In this document: positions 36,764-46,600 of the stretch, one piece after another | Numbering within the stretch: the stretch's first letter is position 1 | Layout of the letters: the number at the start of each line of letters is the position of its first letter | Origin: Saprospiraceae bacterium | GTDB taxonomy: Bacteria; Bacteroidota; Bacteroidia; Chitinophagales; Saprospiraceae | Direction: 5' to 3' | Assembly (NCBI GenBank): GCA_028285545.1 | Contig: JANQPA010000005.1 | Span: 18,006-82,005, forward strand | Length of the DNA: 64,000 nucleotides | The notes under the pieces: generated by a model | The model's database searches: none | Told to the model about the DNA's origin: nothing | The model's input: only the letters and a program-made list of their open reading frames with translations | Made by a program: the position numbers and the translations under genes

Positions 36764-37980
36764 TAAGATCGCATCGCCTCCACTGGCTTTAACTTTCTGA
36801 TCTTCCACCAGGGATATAGCCCTAGTAAGGAAGTCAAGACAAAAACGATGATAGCCTGTGCAACAAAGATTTTCACATCAAAGAGAGCAGGAAAGATGGG
36901 CTCAAAGCCGTATTTTTCCAGCATCCCTGCGTATTCTCCGGAGAATCTTATTGGATTATATTTAAAGTATGATACTACAGGAATACTGGCCAAGACACCT
37001 GCGATGGCACCAACTATACCCAGGAGCATGACCTCAATCCATATGGTGGCCATTAAGGATCTCCTTTTCATTCCTATGGCGGTCAGGACTCCAAATTCAT
37101 ATTCCCGTTCTTTGGTCATCATCAAAATGGTACCGAAAATACCGAAGCCAATAATCATGTACAGAATGAAATAAACGATGTAATTGCCTGCACTATCCAG
37201 AGCTTTAGCCTGCAAAAGATCTGGCATCAATTGTTGCCAGTCCATTATTTCGTAGGCCATAGTATCCAACTGAGACCTTAAACTTTCTGTAGCCGCTTCT
37301 ACCCTATCCTTATCTTCAATTTGTAAAGATATGCTGGTGATTAAACCTTCTGCTCCGTAAAAGTTCTGCGCATTTTTTAATGGGAGGTATACTATTGACT
37401 TATTTAATTCAGGAGAGCCAAATTTTACAATTCCTTTTACAGGAAATAGATCAGCCGCATTCACACCTCTGTATCCTTGACTGATTAATACCAAAGTATC
37501 ATTAATATTCAATTTTAGTCGTTCGGCCACACCAGCTCCAATAAGTGCTGCTTTTTCATCTTCCTGAAGGTAAGTCCCCTCTACTAGCCGGTCCTCCAGC
37601 TTAGTCATTTCGTTTTCTAATTTGGGGTCTATCCCCACTACTAAGGCTCCGGAGTTCAAGTCATCGGAAGCAGCCAAAGCAAAGGACTCCAGACGTGGAA
37701 GAGCTCTTATTACCTCCCGGGGGCTTTCTATTGTTTTCACCAGTTGTGGTTTCCACTCAAAAGCTTTATCAATGGATTGTTCTTCCCAGTATCCTTTCTG
37801 ATGAATTTGTGCATAGCCCATATAAAAGCTAACCACATTATTAATCATATTATTCCATCCTCCTTTTTGTAAAGACTCCATCAAGGAGGCGAATAAAACT
37901 GCAAATAAAATGGATGCTGCTGTAATCAAGGTACGCCTTTTATTGCGCCAAATATTGCGCCAGGCCATTTTGAATATCAT
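36763..37980 (-). CDS. FtsX/LolC-type ABC permease
   Basis: This 405-residue paralogue of the next gene has the same topology. An N-terminal TM helix (LITAASILFAVLFASLMES) precedes a large periplasmic domain. Three C-terminal TM segments follow, with the cytoplasmic loop YEFGVLTAIGMKRRSL. Both permeases open with the same word (MAWRNIWRN), which indicates duplication. It lies 82 bp after the LolA-like gene. Together the set looks like a LolCDE-like extractor of envelope lipids or lipoproteins. Confidence 0.9.
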   Translation of the reverse strand: MIFKMAWRNIWRNKRRTLITAASILFAVLFASLMESLQKGGWNNMINNVVSFYMGYAQIHQKGYWEEQSIDKAFEWKPQLVKTIESPREVIRALPRLESFALAASDDLNSGALVVGIDPKLENEMTKLEDRLVEGTYLQEDEKAALIGAGVAERLKLNINDTLVLISQGYRGVNAADLFPVKGIVKFGSPELNKSIVYLPLKNAQNFYGAEGLITSISLQIEDKDRVEAATESLRSQLDTMAYEIMDWQQLMPDLLQAKALDSAGNYIVYFILYMIIGFGIFGTILMMTKEREYEFGVLTAIGMKRRSLMATIWIEVMLLGIVGAIAGVLASIPVVSYFKYNPIRFSGEYAGMLEKYGFEPIFPALFDVKIFVAQAIIVFVLTSLLGLYPWWKIRKLKPVEAMRS

Positions 37981-38061
37981 AGTTTTAGATTGTCATTTTT
38001 ATAGAGTTTCCGATTTCCACCTTCCACCTTCCGACTTCCAATTTCCACCTTCAACTTTCTC

Positions 38062-38835
38062 TTACCTTACTCTTTTCATATTTTGAACTGAGAAAAAGGA
38101 ATCTTTCATAGGTTTGTCAAATTGCAGTGATAAATATTCTATGATGGTTTTGTGGCCTTCTTCTTCAGCAGGGATGACTTCCAAAACCGAAGGCAGGGTT
38201 TTGCCGCCCAGGACCTTTACATTTTTTCCATACATGGTATTTACCAGATAATCATCTTCATCATAAAATTCGACCTTCATCTGCATATATTCTTCCGAGT
38301 CAATCCAGATTAGAATTTTTCCCCATACTACCGCAGCATCTTCATGTGGTATCATCTCTATTTTATAACAGGCTCGTCCTTCCACCTCTTCTTTGCCTAA
38401 TAATTCGTGTGAATAATCATCGACCATAGACGACTGCTTCACCAAATCATCATTTGTAAAATCGGAGCCCATCCAGGATTGCATCATCATTGAAGGAGGT
38501 AGTTTAATGACTCGATCAATGCTCGGCTGCCAATTCCAGATTTCTTTTTCACGGCGCAAAAAGGCCGTTCCCTTGTCGCGTGCAGGCCCAGTAATCAGAA
38601 TCAAACCTAGTTTATCCTCCACACCCCAGGTTTTTAACAGAACCTCTCTTTGCCAGGCTGGACGAACAATGGTCATTTTCATTTCGGCAATGCTGGTTTT
38701 GCCATTTAGTTTTTCATCTGACCTATTTACAATTGTCTTTGCATCAAGACTTTCCTGAGAAAATAAAAAGCCCGTTCCCAAAAAACAGGTTAGGGTAAGC
38801 AAGAAAATTTTTTTCACATTCATATTTATTTTCAT
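38062..38835 (-). CDS. LolA-like outer membrane lipoprotein-sorting protein
   Basis: This 257-residue periplasmic protein has a signal peptide (IFLLTLTCFLGTGFLFSQ). The body fits the LolA-like family (outer membrane lipoprotein-sorting protein). Visible words are LLKTWGVEDKLGLILITGP, DKGTAFLRREKEIW and LPPSMMMQSWMGSDFTNDD. The fold is a lipid-binding half barrel that could carry a hydrophobic cargo between membranes. ATG 38835 or 38823 could start it. It is the first structural gene after the TetR regulator and precedes the FtsX pair. Confidence 0.87.
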   Translation of the reverse strand: MKINMNVKKIFLLTLTCFLGTGFLFSQESLDAKTIVNRSDEKLNGKTSIAEMKMTIVRPAWQREVLLKTWGVEDKLGLILITGPARDKGTAFLRREKEIWNWQPSIDRVIKLPPSMMMQSWMGSDFTNDDLVKQSSMVDDYSHELLGKEEVEGRACYKIEMIPHEDAAVVWGKILIWIDSEEYMQMKVEFYDEDDYLVNTMYGKNVKVLGGKTLPSVLEVIPAEEEGHKTIIEYLSLQFDKPMKDSFFSVQNMKRVR

Positions 38836-38897
38836 TTAAGGCTGAGTGGGTATTTAATTTTTGTCTTTTTCACTTGGTTTAAGTTTCGAAGAAAGAA

Positions 38898-39497
38898 TCA
38901 AAATCTTTTCCCATATTTATATTTCAATTCTTCAATAATGTGTTCTTCCATTTCCTCTAAAGGATAATCTTCTCCCAAATTCATATAATGGATCATCATG
39001 CCATCCAAAATAGCTCCAAAATAGAAAGCTTCAAGTTTAGGTTTAGCGGCTCCAAGTCGATCAAAAATGTCCAATATCTGATCAAGAACTAATTCTTGTT
39101 TTTTCTCCACTATATCTTTTATATCTTCCTTAATGTCTTCCTGTAATGCCAGGGCAGTCATTAATTTCCAATAGTGAAAATTATTTTTGACCATATTGAT
39201 TGAGGCACTGGTAATGCCAATAAGTTCTTCTAGTGGCTCATGGTCATGTTTCAAAAACTCCTCCATAGCTCCAACTCCTTCATTCGCAGCCTCTAAAATT
39301 ATCTTATGCAGCAACTGTTCTTTACTTTCAAAATAATTATACATCAGCCCTTTAGAGACATTGGCTGCTTTAGCAATCTGACTAATTGAGGTACTGGAAT
39401 AGCCCTTAGAGGCAAATAACTCCAAGGCAACTTCCCTTATCCGAGCCTCACTTTTTTGTCTAATAGCTTCAAATTGTTCTTTTGATTTTGGAGACAT
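38898..39497 (-). CDS. TetR family transcriptional regulator
   Basis: The 199-residue protein has an N-terminal helix-turn-helix at about residues 15-60 (ELFASKGYSSTSISQIAKAA, then GLMYNYFESKEQLL), the TetR signature. The C-terminal helical domain would bind a ligand. It heads the six-gene envelope operon with a 62-bp gap to the LolA-like gene, so autoregulation and ligand-released control of that operon are likely. No operator palindrome was identified with confidence. Confidence 0.93.
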   Translation of the reverse strand: MSPKSKEQFEAIRQKSEARIREVALELFASKGYSSTSISQIAKAANVSKGLMYNYFESKEQLLHKIILEAANEGVGAMEEFLKHDHEPLEELIGITSASINMVKNNFHYWKLMTALALQEDIKEDIKDIVEKKQELVLDQILDIFDRLGAAKPKLEAFYFGAILDGMMIHYMNLGEDYPLEEMEEHIIEELKYKYGKRF

Positions 39498-39802
39498 ATT
39501 TTTCTATTGACCAACCGTTTAGTCAAAAATAATCAAAATTTCAAAACAAGGCAATAACAAAAATCACCAAAAGGTGAATAGTCGATTAAGGGTCAAAATA
39601 TTTAGACAAATGGAATAAAAATGAAAGCTCTTGGAATTTGATCATTTGAATCATTATTTTTGAAGCTTCATTAGGAATACAGGTTAATACCAGGGGGCGG
39701 CAGCCGCCTCCTGGTATTGACATAAATTTGTCCATCTACTTATTTAGAACAAATTGCATTTTAAATCGTAATTACACACGCACACAGAAAAAGAATACTA
39801 AC
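39498..39802. repeat. Divergent intergenic region with 16-bp-stem GC-rich hairpin
   Basis: The gap separates divergent TetR and metF genes. Positions 39686-39718 form a hairpin of two 16-base arms around a single A (AATACCAGGGGGCGGC and GCCGCCTCCTGGTATT, one G-T pair). No T tract follows. Since both neighbours read away from it, it is not a terminator. It resembles REP-type elements. The remaining sequence is AT-rich with no gene seen. Confidence 0.7.
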
Positions 39803-40759
39803 ATGAAAGTAACCTCCTATTTTGAAAAGGCTAAAGGCAGCACATTGATATCATTTGAAGTACTCCCCCCCTTAAAAGGTGGAAGTATGGAGGCTATTTT
39901 TAATACACTTGATCCATTAATGGAATTCAAACCCCCTTTTATTGATGTGACCTATCATAGAGAAGAATATATTTATGTAAAAAAACCTTCAGGATATTAT
40001 GAAAAAACATCCATTCGGAAGCGCCCCGGCACGGTGGGTATATGTGCGGCGATCATGCATCGTTATGGAGTGGATGCTGTTCCTCATTTAATCTGTGGAG
40101 GCTTTACCAAGGAGGATACAGAAAATGCTTTGATTGACTTGAACTTTCTAAATATCAATAATGTATTGGCTCTTCGGGGAGATGCCCGCAAGTTTGAAGG
40201 AAAGTTTGTTCAAGAAGAAGATGGCCATGCCTATGCGCTTGACCTAGTGAAACAAATTGCAAGAATGAATGAAGGCGGCTACCTAGATCAAAACATAGAA
40301 AACGGTGAAAAAACTGATTTCTGTATAGGCATCGCGGGATACCCGGAAAAGCACTTTGAAGCACCAAATATGGAAAACGATCTAAAATGGACAAAGGCAA
40401 AGATAGATGCTGGTGCAGATTACATCGTTACTCAAATGTTTTTTAATAACCAGGCCTATTTTGACTATGTTAAAGCATGTAGAGAAGCTGGAATAAATGT
40501 ACCTATTGTTCCAGGTTTAAAACCGCTGACAAAAAAATATCAATTGAATTCCATTCCAAGAATCTTCCATGTTGACCTGCCAGAAGATTTAGCTAGGGAG
40601 ATGCTAAAGGCCAAAACACCAGATGCAAGAATCCAGGTTGGTATTGAGTGGTGTATCCAGCAATCTAAAGAGCTAAAAGCTGCCGGAGTACCATGTATGC
40701 ACTACTATACTATGGGGGATTCCGAAACAATTCGTAAAATTGTGGAAGCTGTTTATTAA
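39803..40759 (+). CDS. metF: Methylenetetrahydrofolate reductase
   Basis: This 318-residue TIM-barrel flavoenzyme reduces 5,10-methylene-THF to 5-methyl-THF for methionine synthesis. Visible family motifs are SFEVLPPLKGGS near the N-terminus with the catalytic Glu, VLALRGDARK at about residue 110, GIAGYPEKH and YIVTQMFFNNQAYFDYV. ATG 39803 (MKVTSYFEKA) is chosen because a start at 39728 adds 25 residues unlike the family. The next gene, an M14 peptidase, starts 12 bp later. Confidence 0.94.
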   Translation: MKVTSYFEKAKGSTLISFEVLPPLKGGSMEAIFNTLDPLMEFKPPFIDVTYHREEYIYVKKPSGYYEKTSIRKRPGTVGICAAIMHRYGVDAVPHLICGGFTKEDTENALIDLNFLNINNVLALRGDARKFEGKFVQEEDGHAYALDLVKQIARMNEGGYLDQNIENGEKTDFCIGIAGYPEKHFEAPNMENDLKWTKAKIDAGADYIVTQMFFNNQAYFDYVKACREAGINVPIVPGLKPLTKKYQLNSIPRIFHVDLPEDLAREMLKAKTPDARIQVGIEWCIQQSKELKAAGVPCMHYYTMGDSETIRKIVEAVY

Positions 40760-40771
40760 AAAACAATAATA

Positions 40772-43312
40772 ATGATGAAAAAACTTCAACTAATCCTTGT
40801 ATTTCTGTTTTCCATTTCTATTTCTTGTTTTTCTCAATTACAATCACCTGATGATTTCCTTCCTCATAAAATTGGTGAACAGTTTACCCCTCATTACATG
40901 TTGGTTGATTACATGCAGCATGTGGCTAGTAATAGCCCAAATGCCCAATTGGTACAATATGGAGAAACGAATGAAAAGAGGCCTTTGATTTTATTGTACA
41001 TTTCTACACCAGAAAACCTTGCCCAACTAGATGCCATCCGGGAAAACAACCTTAAAAAAACCGGAATGATAGAAGGAGATTCTGATCCAGCTTTGGATAA
41101 GGCAATTGTTTGGATTAGCTGTACTGTACATGGAAATGAAGCGTCAGGAGCAGAAAGTTCAATGCCTACCGCCTATGCCCTCGCTGATCCCAATAATACC
41201 CAAACACAGGCCTGGCTTCAAAACACAATCGTCATTCTGGATCCGACTATTAATCCAGATGGCTACTCTAGATACACCCATTGGTACAGGAGATTCGCAC
41301 ACAACATTCCTAACCCCGACCCTCGATCCTCCGAACATAGTGAACCCTGGCCTGGCGGCAGAGTTAATCACTATTATTTTGACTTAAACAGAGATTGGGC
41401 CTGGCAAACACAGGTAGAATCACAACATCGCCTTAAAATATACCATCAATGGATGCCTCATATCCATGTAGACCTTCATGAACAAGGATATAATAGCCCC
41501 TATTATTTCGCTCCTGCGGCTCGCCCTTACCATCAATACATTACGGACTGGCAGGCTGATTTTCAAAAAGAAATTGGCCAAAATCATGCAAAATATTTCG
41601 ATCAAAACGGATGGCTATATTTTACTCGTCAGGTATTTGATCTTTTATACCCTAGCTATGGAGATACTTATCCCATATTTAATGGTGCCATTGGCATGAC
41701 CTACGAGCAGGCAGGTGGCGGTAGTGCTGGTAGAGCTATAAAGTTGGCTAATGGTGATACTCTCCGGCTAATCGACCGGATTAACCATCATCATACCACC
41801 TCTTTGTCAACCATTGAAATATCATCAATCAATTCGGGTAGGCTAATCCAAAATTTTGAAAAGTTCTATTCTGATAATATCAATAATCCACAAGGGGAAT
41901 ACAAAACATATATTATTAAGGGTAGTAACCCCACTCCAAAATTGAAAGCCTTTTGTGAATTAATGGATAAAAATCACATCCAATACGGCAAAGCCCAATC
42001 CAATTCGGCTGTGAATGTTTATGACTACCAAACTGGTGAAGAAAAGCGGATGAATATCGAAGCAAATGATTTGGTTATTAGTGCCTATCAGCCCAAAGCC
42101 GTTCTTGCCCAAACCTTGTTAGACCCCAATACTTTTGTAGAGGACTCTATGACCTATGACATCACCGCCTGGTCTTTACCATACGCTTATGGTTTAGAAG
42201 CCTATGCCAGCACTCAAAGAGTAAATGTCAATACAGGTTATGAATTCTCTAATTATTCTGGATTAAACACTGTTGACCCAAACACCTATGCTTATTTGGC
42301 TAAATGGGAAGCTATGAGTAATGCTAAATTCCTGGCAGGACTATTAAAAAATGGTGTTAGAGTTCGTTATGCCACTCAGAATTTTAAGCTTAACAATATT
42401 GACTACGCCCCTGGAACACTTGTCATTACCCGTGCTGATAACCGCAAAATGGGAGCCCGTTTCCACCAGATTATCAAACAAACAGCTGATCAATATGAAC
42501 AAGAAATTGATGCAGTTCAATCTGGCTTAGTACAAGAAGGATGGGATTTCGGCTCCGGTACCATGAGGCTAATAGATCAACCTAATATTGCTGTATTAAC
42601 CGGGACCGGGACCAGTTCTTATAGTTATGGACAAATTTGGTATTATTTTGAACAAGACATAGATTTTCCTTTTGATGCAATTCCAGCCGATGCCCTGGGT
42701 AGGACAGATCTTTCTCCTTACAATATATTAATTATGCCGGAAGGCTTTTATAGGGTTGGCAGTTCAGAAGCTTCAAAAATATCTTCCTGGGTATCTGGTG
42801 GAGGCCGTTTAATAGCTTTAGGCACCAGTGTTCGCAAATTACAGGATAAGGAAGGATTTTCTCTAAGCCGGTATGCTTCGGAATCCGCCAAAAATGAAGC
42901 TAAACGTAGAAGTGATCAAGAACAACTCGACAACAGATTTCACCCATTTGCTGGTTCACAGCGCCGATCTATTAGTAATTATAACCCTGGTTCAATAGTT
43001 CAATTGGACCTTGACGAAACCCACCCTTTGGCTTTTGGCTTGTATGAACCCTATTTCACTCTTAAAACCAATAGTCTAATCTATGAGCCCCTTAAAGGAG
43101 CATGGAATGTAGGTAGAACAGGGAAAGATCCAATAATAAAGGGCTTTATGGGATATAAGCTCAAACAAGAAGTAAAACAGTCTGTTACTTTTGCAGTGGA
43201 AAATAAAGGTGGTGGAGCAGTCATATATCTGATAGATAACCCGCTGTTTAGATCTTTTTGGGAAAATGGAAAAATGCTATTTAGTAATGCACTCTTTTTT
43301 GCAGGACAATAA
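40772..43312 (+). CDS. Secreted M14 family zinc carboxypeptidase
   Basis: This 846-residue protein begins with a signal peptide (LILVFLFSISISCFS). The M14 zinc site is HGNE (His120, Glu123), with NPDGYSRYTHWYR and the third ligand in HVDLHEQG. The catalytic Glu appears in TYEQAGGGS. The remaining 500 residues include a GATase1-like segment near 630-690 (FPFDAIPADAL, LIMPEGFYR, WVSGGGRLIALG). It should digest peptides in the periplasm or outside the cell. No T9SS tail is seen. Confidence 0.9.
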   Translation: MMKKLQLILVFLFSISISCFSQLQSPDDFLPHKIGEQFTPHYMLVDYMQHVASNSPNAQLVQYGETNEKRPLILLYISTPENLAQLDAIRENNLKKTGMIEGDSDPALDKAIVWISCTVHGNEASGAESSMPTAYALADPNNTQTQAWLQNTIVILDPTINPDGYSRYTHWYRRFAHNIPNPDPRSSEHSEPWPGGRVNHYYFDLNRDWAWQTQVESQHRLKIYHQWMPHIHVDLHEQGYNSPYYFAPAARPYHQYITDWQADFQKEIGQNHAKYFDQNGWLYFTRQVFDLLYPSYGDTYPIFNGAIGMTYEQAGGGSAGRAIKLANGDTLRLIDRINHHHTTSLSTIEISSINSGRLIQNFEKFYSDNINNPQGEYKTYIIKGSNPTPKLKAFCELMDKNHIQYGKAQSNSAVNVYDYQTGEEKRMNIEANDLVISAYQPKAVLAQTLLDPNTFVEDSMTYDITAWSLPYAYGLEAYASTQRVNVNTGYEFSNYSGLNTVDPNTYAYLAKWEAMSNAKFLAGLLKNGVRVRYATQNFKLNNIDYAPGTLVITRADNRKMGARFHQIIKQTADQYEQEIDAVQSGLVQEGWDFGSGTMRLIDQPNIAVLTGTGTSSYSYGQIWYYFEQDIDFPFDAIPADALGRTDLSPYNILIMPEGFYRVGSSEASKISSWVSGGGRLIALGTSVRKLQDKEGFSLSRYASESAKNEAKRRSDQEQLDNRFHPFAGSQRRSISNYNPGSIVQLDLDETHPLAFGLYEPYFTLKTNSLIYEPLKGAWNVGRTGKDPIIKGFMGYKLKQEVKQSVTFAVENKGGGAVIYLIDNPLFRSFWENGKMLFSNALFFAGQ

Positions 43313-43654
43313 TATATTGCTTGAGGGCGTCTCATAACTTCTACCTGTCGGTAGACAGGCCTTCGTCGTTATTCGACGCCCAAGAATATTTTATTTAGGA
43401 GTAGTTTTCCAGGAAAAAACTTTGTTTTTTCCTGGAAAACTACTCCTAAAAGAATATAATTGGCTGGCGAAACCCGCAGGAAGGCCGAAGGTCTTTTGAG
43501 ATAGCCTCAAGTCCATAAATCACTTTCTTTCCTTTCTATTTATTTGGCATTGGCTTGACAATTTATTATTTAAATTGCCAATATGAAATCTTTTAAAGTT
43601 TAGTTTTGTTAAAAATCACTAAATTGAATCTTTAGATAAAGCCTGCCAATCAAC
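43313..43654. repeat. Intergenic region containing a ~190-bp fold-back element with perfect 27-bp inverted repeat
   Basis: Between 43320 and 43511 the ends CTTGAGGGCGTCTCA and TGAGATAGCCTCAAG are imperfect inverted repeats (12 of 15 match). At the centre 43394-43420 and 43424-43450 are perfect 27-base reverse complements around TTT (core AGGAGTAGTTTTCCAGG). A small stem CCTGTC-GGTA-GACAGG lies at about 43343-43358. The rest of the gap, 43512-43654, is AT-rich and contains no gene. Confidence 0.85.
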
Positions 43655-46600
43655 ATGTTAAAAATTTACGTCTCATTCTTTATATTTTGTTTGGGGATTT
43701 TTTCCCTTCAAGCTCAGGTAAAGGAGTCACTAATAGCTCCTACTAAAGTTCCTCTTGAGCATCTCGAGAAACTGGTCATGCCTCAGGTGAATAATCAGGC
43801 TTTAATGGAAAAAGAAATTCTTCGAAGAGGCCCTGGAATATCTCCTCAATTTGCCAAAGCCTTTGAAGTAGATATCACTCCCAAAACTCATGGTCACTGG
43901 GAAACATTATCAAATGGCCTGGCGGTTTGGCGACTGCCGATACAGTCAAAAACGGCTTACTCTCTTAACCTGGGGTTTTCTTCTTATTATATGCCTAAGG
44001 GGGGTAAAATGATCTTATACTCACCTGATAAGCAAGAGATCATGGGGCCTTTCACCAAATCCGATAATGAAGACCATGCCCAATTATGGACTCCTATATT
44101 TAAAGGAGATGAATTGGTAATAGAAATTAGTTTGCCAGCAAGGCTTAAATCCTTTCTTGAAATCCAATTAATTTCTATCAATCACGATTTCCTGAATTTT
44201 TTAGAGATGGCTACCTCTGGCAGTTGTAACCTGGATGTGATTTGTGGCCAGGATGATGGATGGGGCTTCAACGATCAAAATAGAAATGCCATACAATCTG
44301 TAGGGATTTATGGGTTTGGAGGCACCAATTTTTGCACTGGGTTTTTAATCAATAATACCAAAAATGATTGCAGGCCATATTTCTTAACCGCCTTTCATTG
44401 TGGTGTTAACTCCAGCAATGCCCCTTCTGTAGTTGTTTACTGGAATTTTCAAAACAGAAGCTGCAGGCAGCCACGGTCCAGTGCTAGTGGAGGCCCAGGT
44501 AATGGTTTTTTAAATACTCGAAATATCGGTGCCAAATTGGTTTCTACCTACAGAAGATCGGATTTTACTTTATTGGAATTAGATGACGAGGTACCGGAGG
44601 CGGCTGATGCCTATTTTGCAGGTTGGAGTCGACAAGATACGGTCCCAACAGATACAGTATTATGTGTTCATCATCCCAATTCCAGTGAAAAAAGAATAAG
44701 CTATTCCTTTAGAGATACCTACCTTGGTGATTGGGAATCTGAGGACACGCCCGTTCCGGGAGGAGATCATATTGTAGTTCCACGCTGGGATATTGGCACT
44801 ACTGAAGTTGGGTCTTCTGGTGGCCCTTTGTTTAATAAAGATGGTAAAGTGGTCGGTCAATTGCATGGTGGATTTGCAGACTGTAATAATTTTTTCTATG
44901 ATTCTTTTGGTGCATTTGCCGTGTCCTGGACAGGTGGAAGATCAAGTTTTTCAAGCTTAGCACCGCATCTAGACCCAAAAGGTGCTAATCTTTTAAATCT
45001 GGAGGGAAGGTCACAGCGCGTTTGTTCCTTCAGTTTAAATCCGGAAGTTCTTGTTCAGGAGATATGCCTTCCGGATACAGCCAAATATCCCTTTAGGTTA
45101 AGCGACAACTTTACCCAGCCCGTTCAACTCAGCGTTCAGGGGCTATCAATGGGATTGCGCCCTGTTTTTAGTAAAAACCCTGTAGAAGCTGGAGAATCAG
45201 TAAGTTTAAGCATTACAGCAGATGATACTCTTTCAAGTGGCCTTTATACCTTCACTATTTTTGGACAAAGTGGTGAAGAAACGGTTGCTGCTGATTTTGA
45301 TCTCATTGTTTCTAATGGTCCTCCCAATGAAAGCATTCTTAAATTCCCAGAAAATAAACTTGGGGATATACCTAATGTGGTCAATTTTGAATGGGAGTCA
45401 CAGGGTTCTTTAGCCACTTTTCACCTTCAGGTTGGATTAGATAGCCTTTTCAATGAAATTGTTGGTGACTTTCCTTTTATTGACACTACTTTTTTCCAAT
45501 TTGAAGTGGTACCTGAACAACAATATTTTTGGAGAGTCAGGGCTGAGAATACTTGCGGTAATGGGGAATGGTCTAAAGTAAGGACATTTCGAACGGCTGA
45601 TGTAGCTTGCAATTTGAGAATAGCAGAAAATTTGCCCATTGTTATAAATGAAAATGAATCTTCCATAACCCAATCTATAATAAATTTTAGCAATCCGGGA
45701 AAAGTCATCAAAGTCAGTGTTATCGATCTTGATATCGAGCACACATTTGTTGGAGACATTAAAGCCAGTCTCACCTCTCCTTCTGGAAAAGTGTTAAGAC
45801 TCTTTGATCGAATTGGATCACCTGATATTATCTTTGGCTGTGCGGGAGATAATATGAAGGTCTCTTTTTTTGATGATGCAAGCAGAACTGCAGGGCAATT
45901 AGAAAATACATGTGGCAGTAATCCGGCTGCAATAGGCAATTTTCAGCCAATTGATCCATTCTCTAATTTGGTTGGTGAACCTGCTGAAGGTGATTGGATA
46001 CTTACCATTGAAGATTTCAGCAATCAGGATGGTGGTCAACTCAATGGTTGGAAGCTTGATATTTGTGCTACTCAATCCAAAGGTATTACCCTGACTCCTT
46101 CTACTCCTGAGTTGGAAGTATGTGTAAATCAGAAGGGAAGTTTTAACATGATTATTGGCCCGGGTTTTGATTCCGCAGGCACAATGCTTTCTTATAGAGG
46201 TTTGCCAGAAGAGGCATCAGTAGTATTTAGTGATAACCCCGCCCTTCCAGGATCTACCGTATCGGTTAGTATCGAAGGTCTAATCAATCCAGGAGAATAT
46301 CCATTAGAAATTATGGCCATAGATTCAGTATTTAAATATTCCAGTCAAATTCTCATTAGCGTGGTCACCCATCCCAGTTTACCTTCTATCATTCAACCTG
46401 AGTATAATGCCCAATTAGTAAGCCCTACTCCTACCTTTTCCTGGGCAGAGTCGGAAGAAGCGTCCAGTTACAAATTAGAAATTTCCACGAATGAACAGTT
46501 TTCAGACACCATCCTTTTAGAGCATTTAGAAACCAATACTTATAGTCTTTCAATGCCTCTTAATCCAGGTTTATATTATTGGCGTGTAACTGCTTCAAAT

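Noticed and set aside
45427..45939. 170-codon antisense frame inside the T9SS protease gene
   Set aside because: It lies fully opposite a well-supported coding region and shows no protein-like features.
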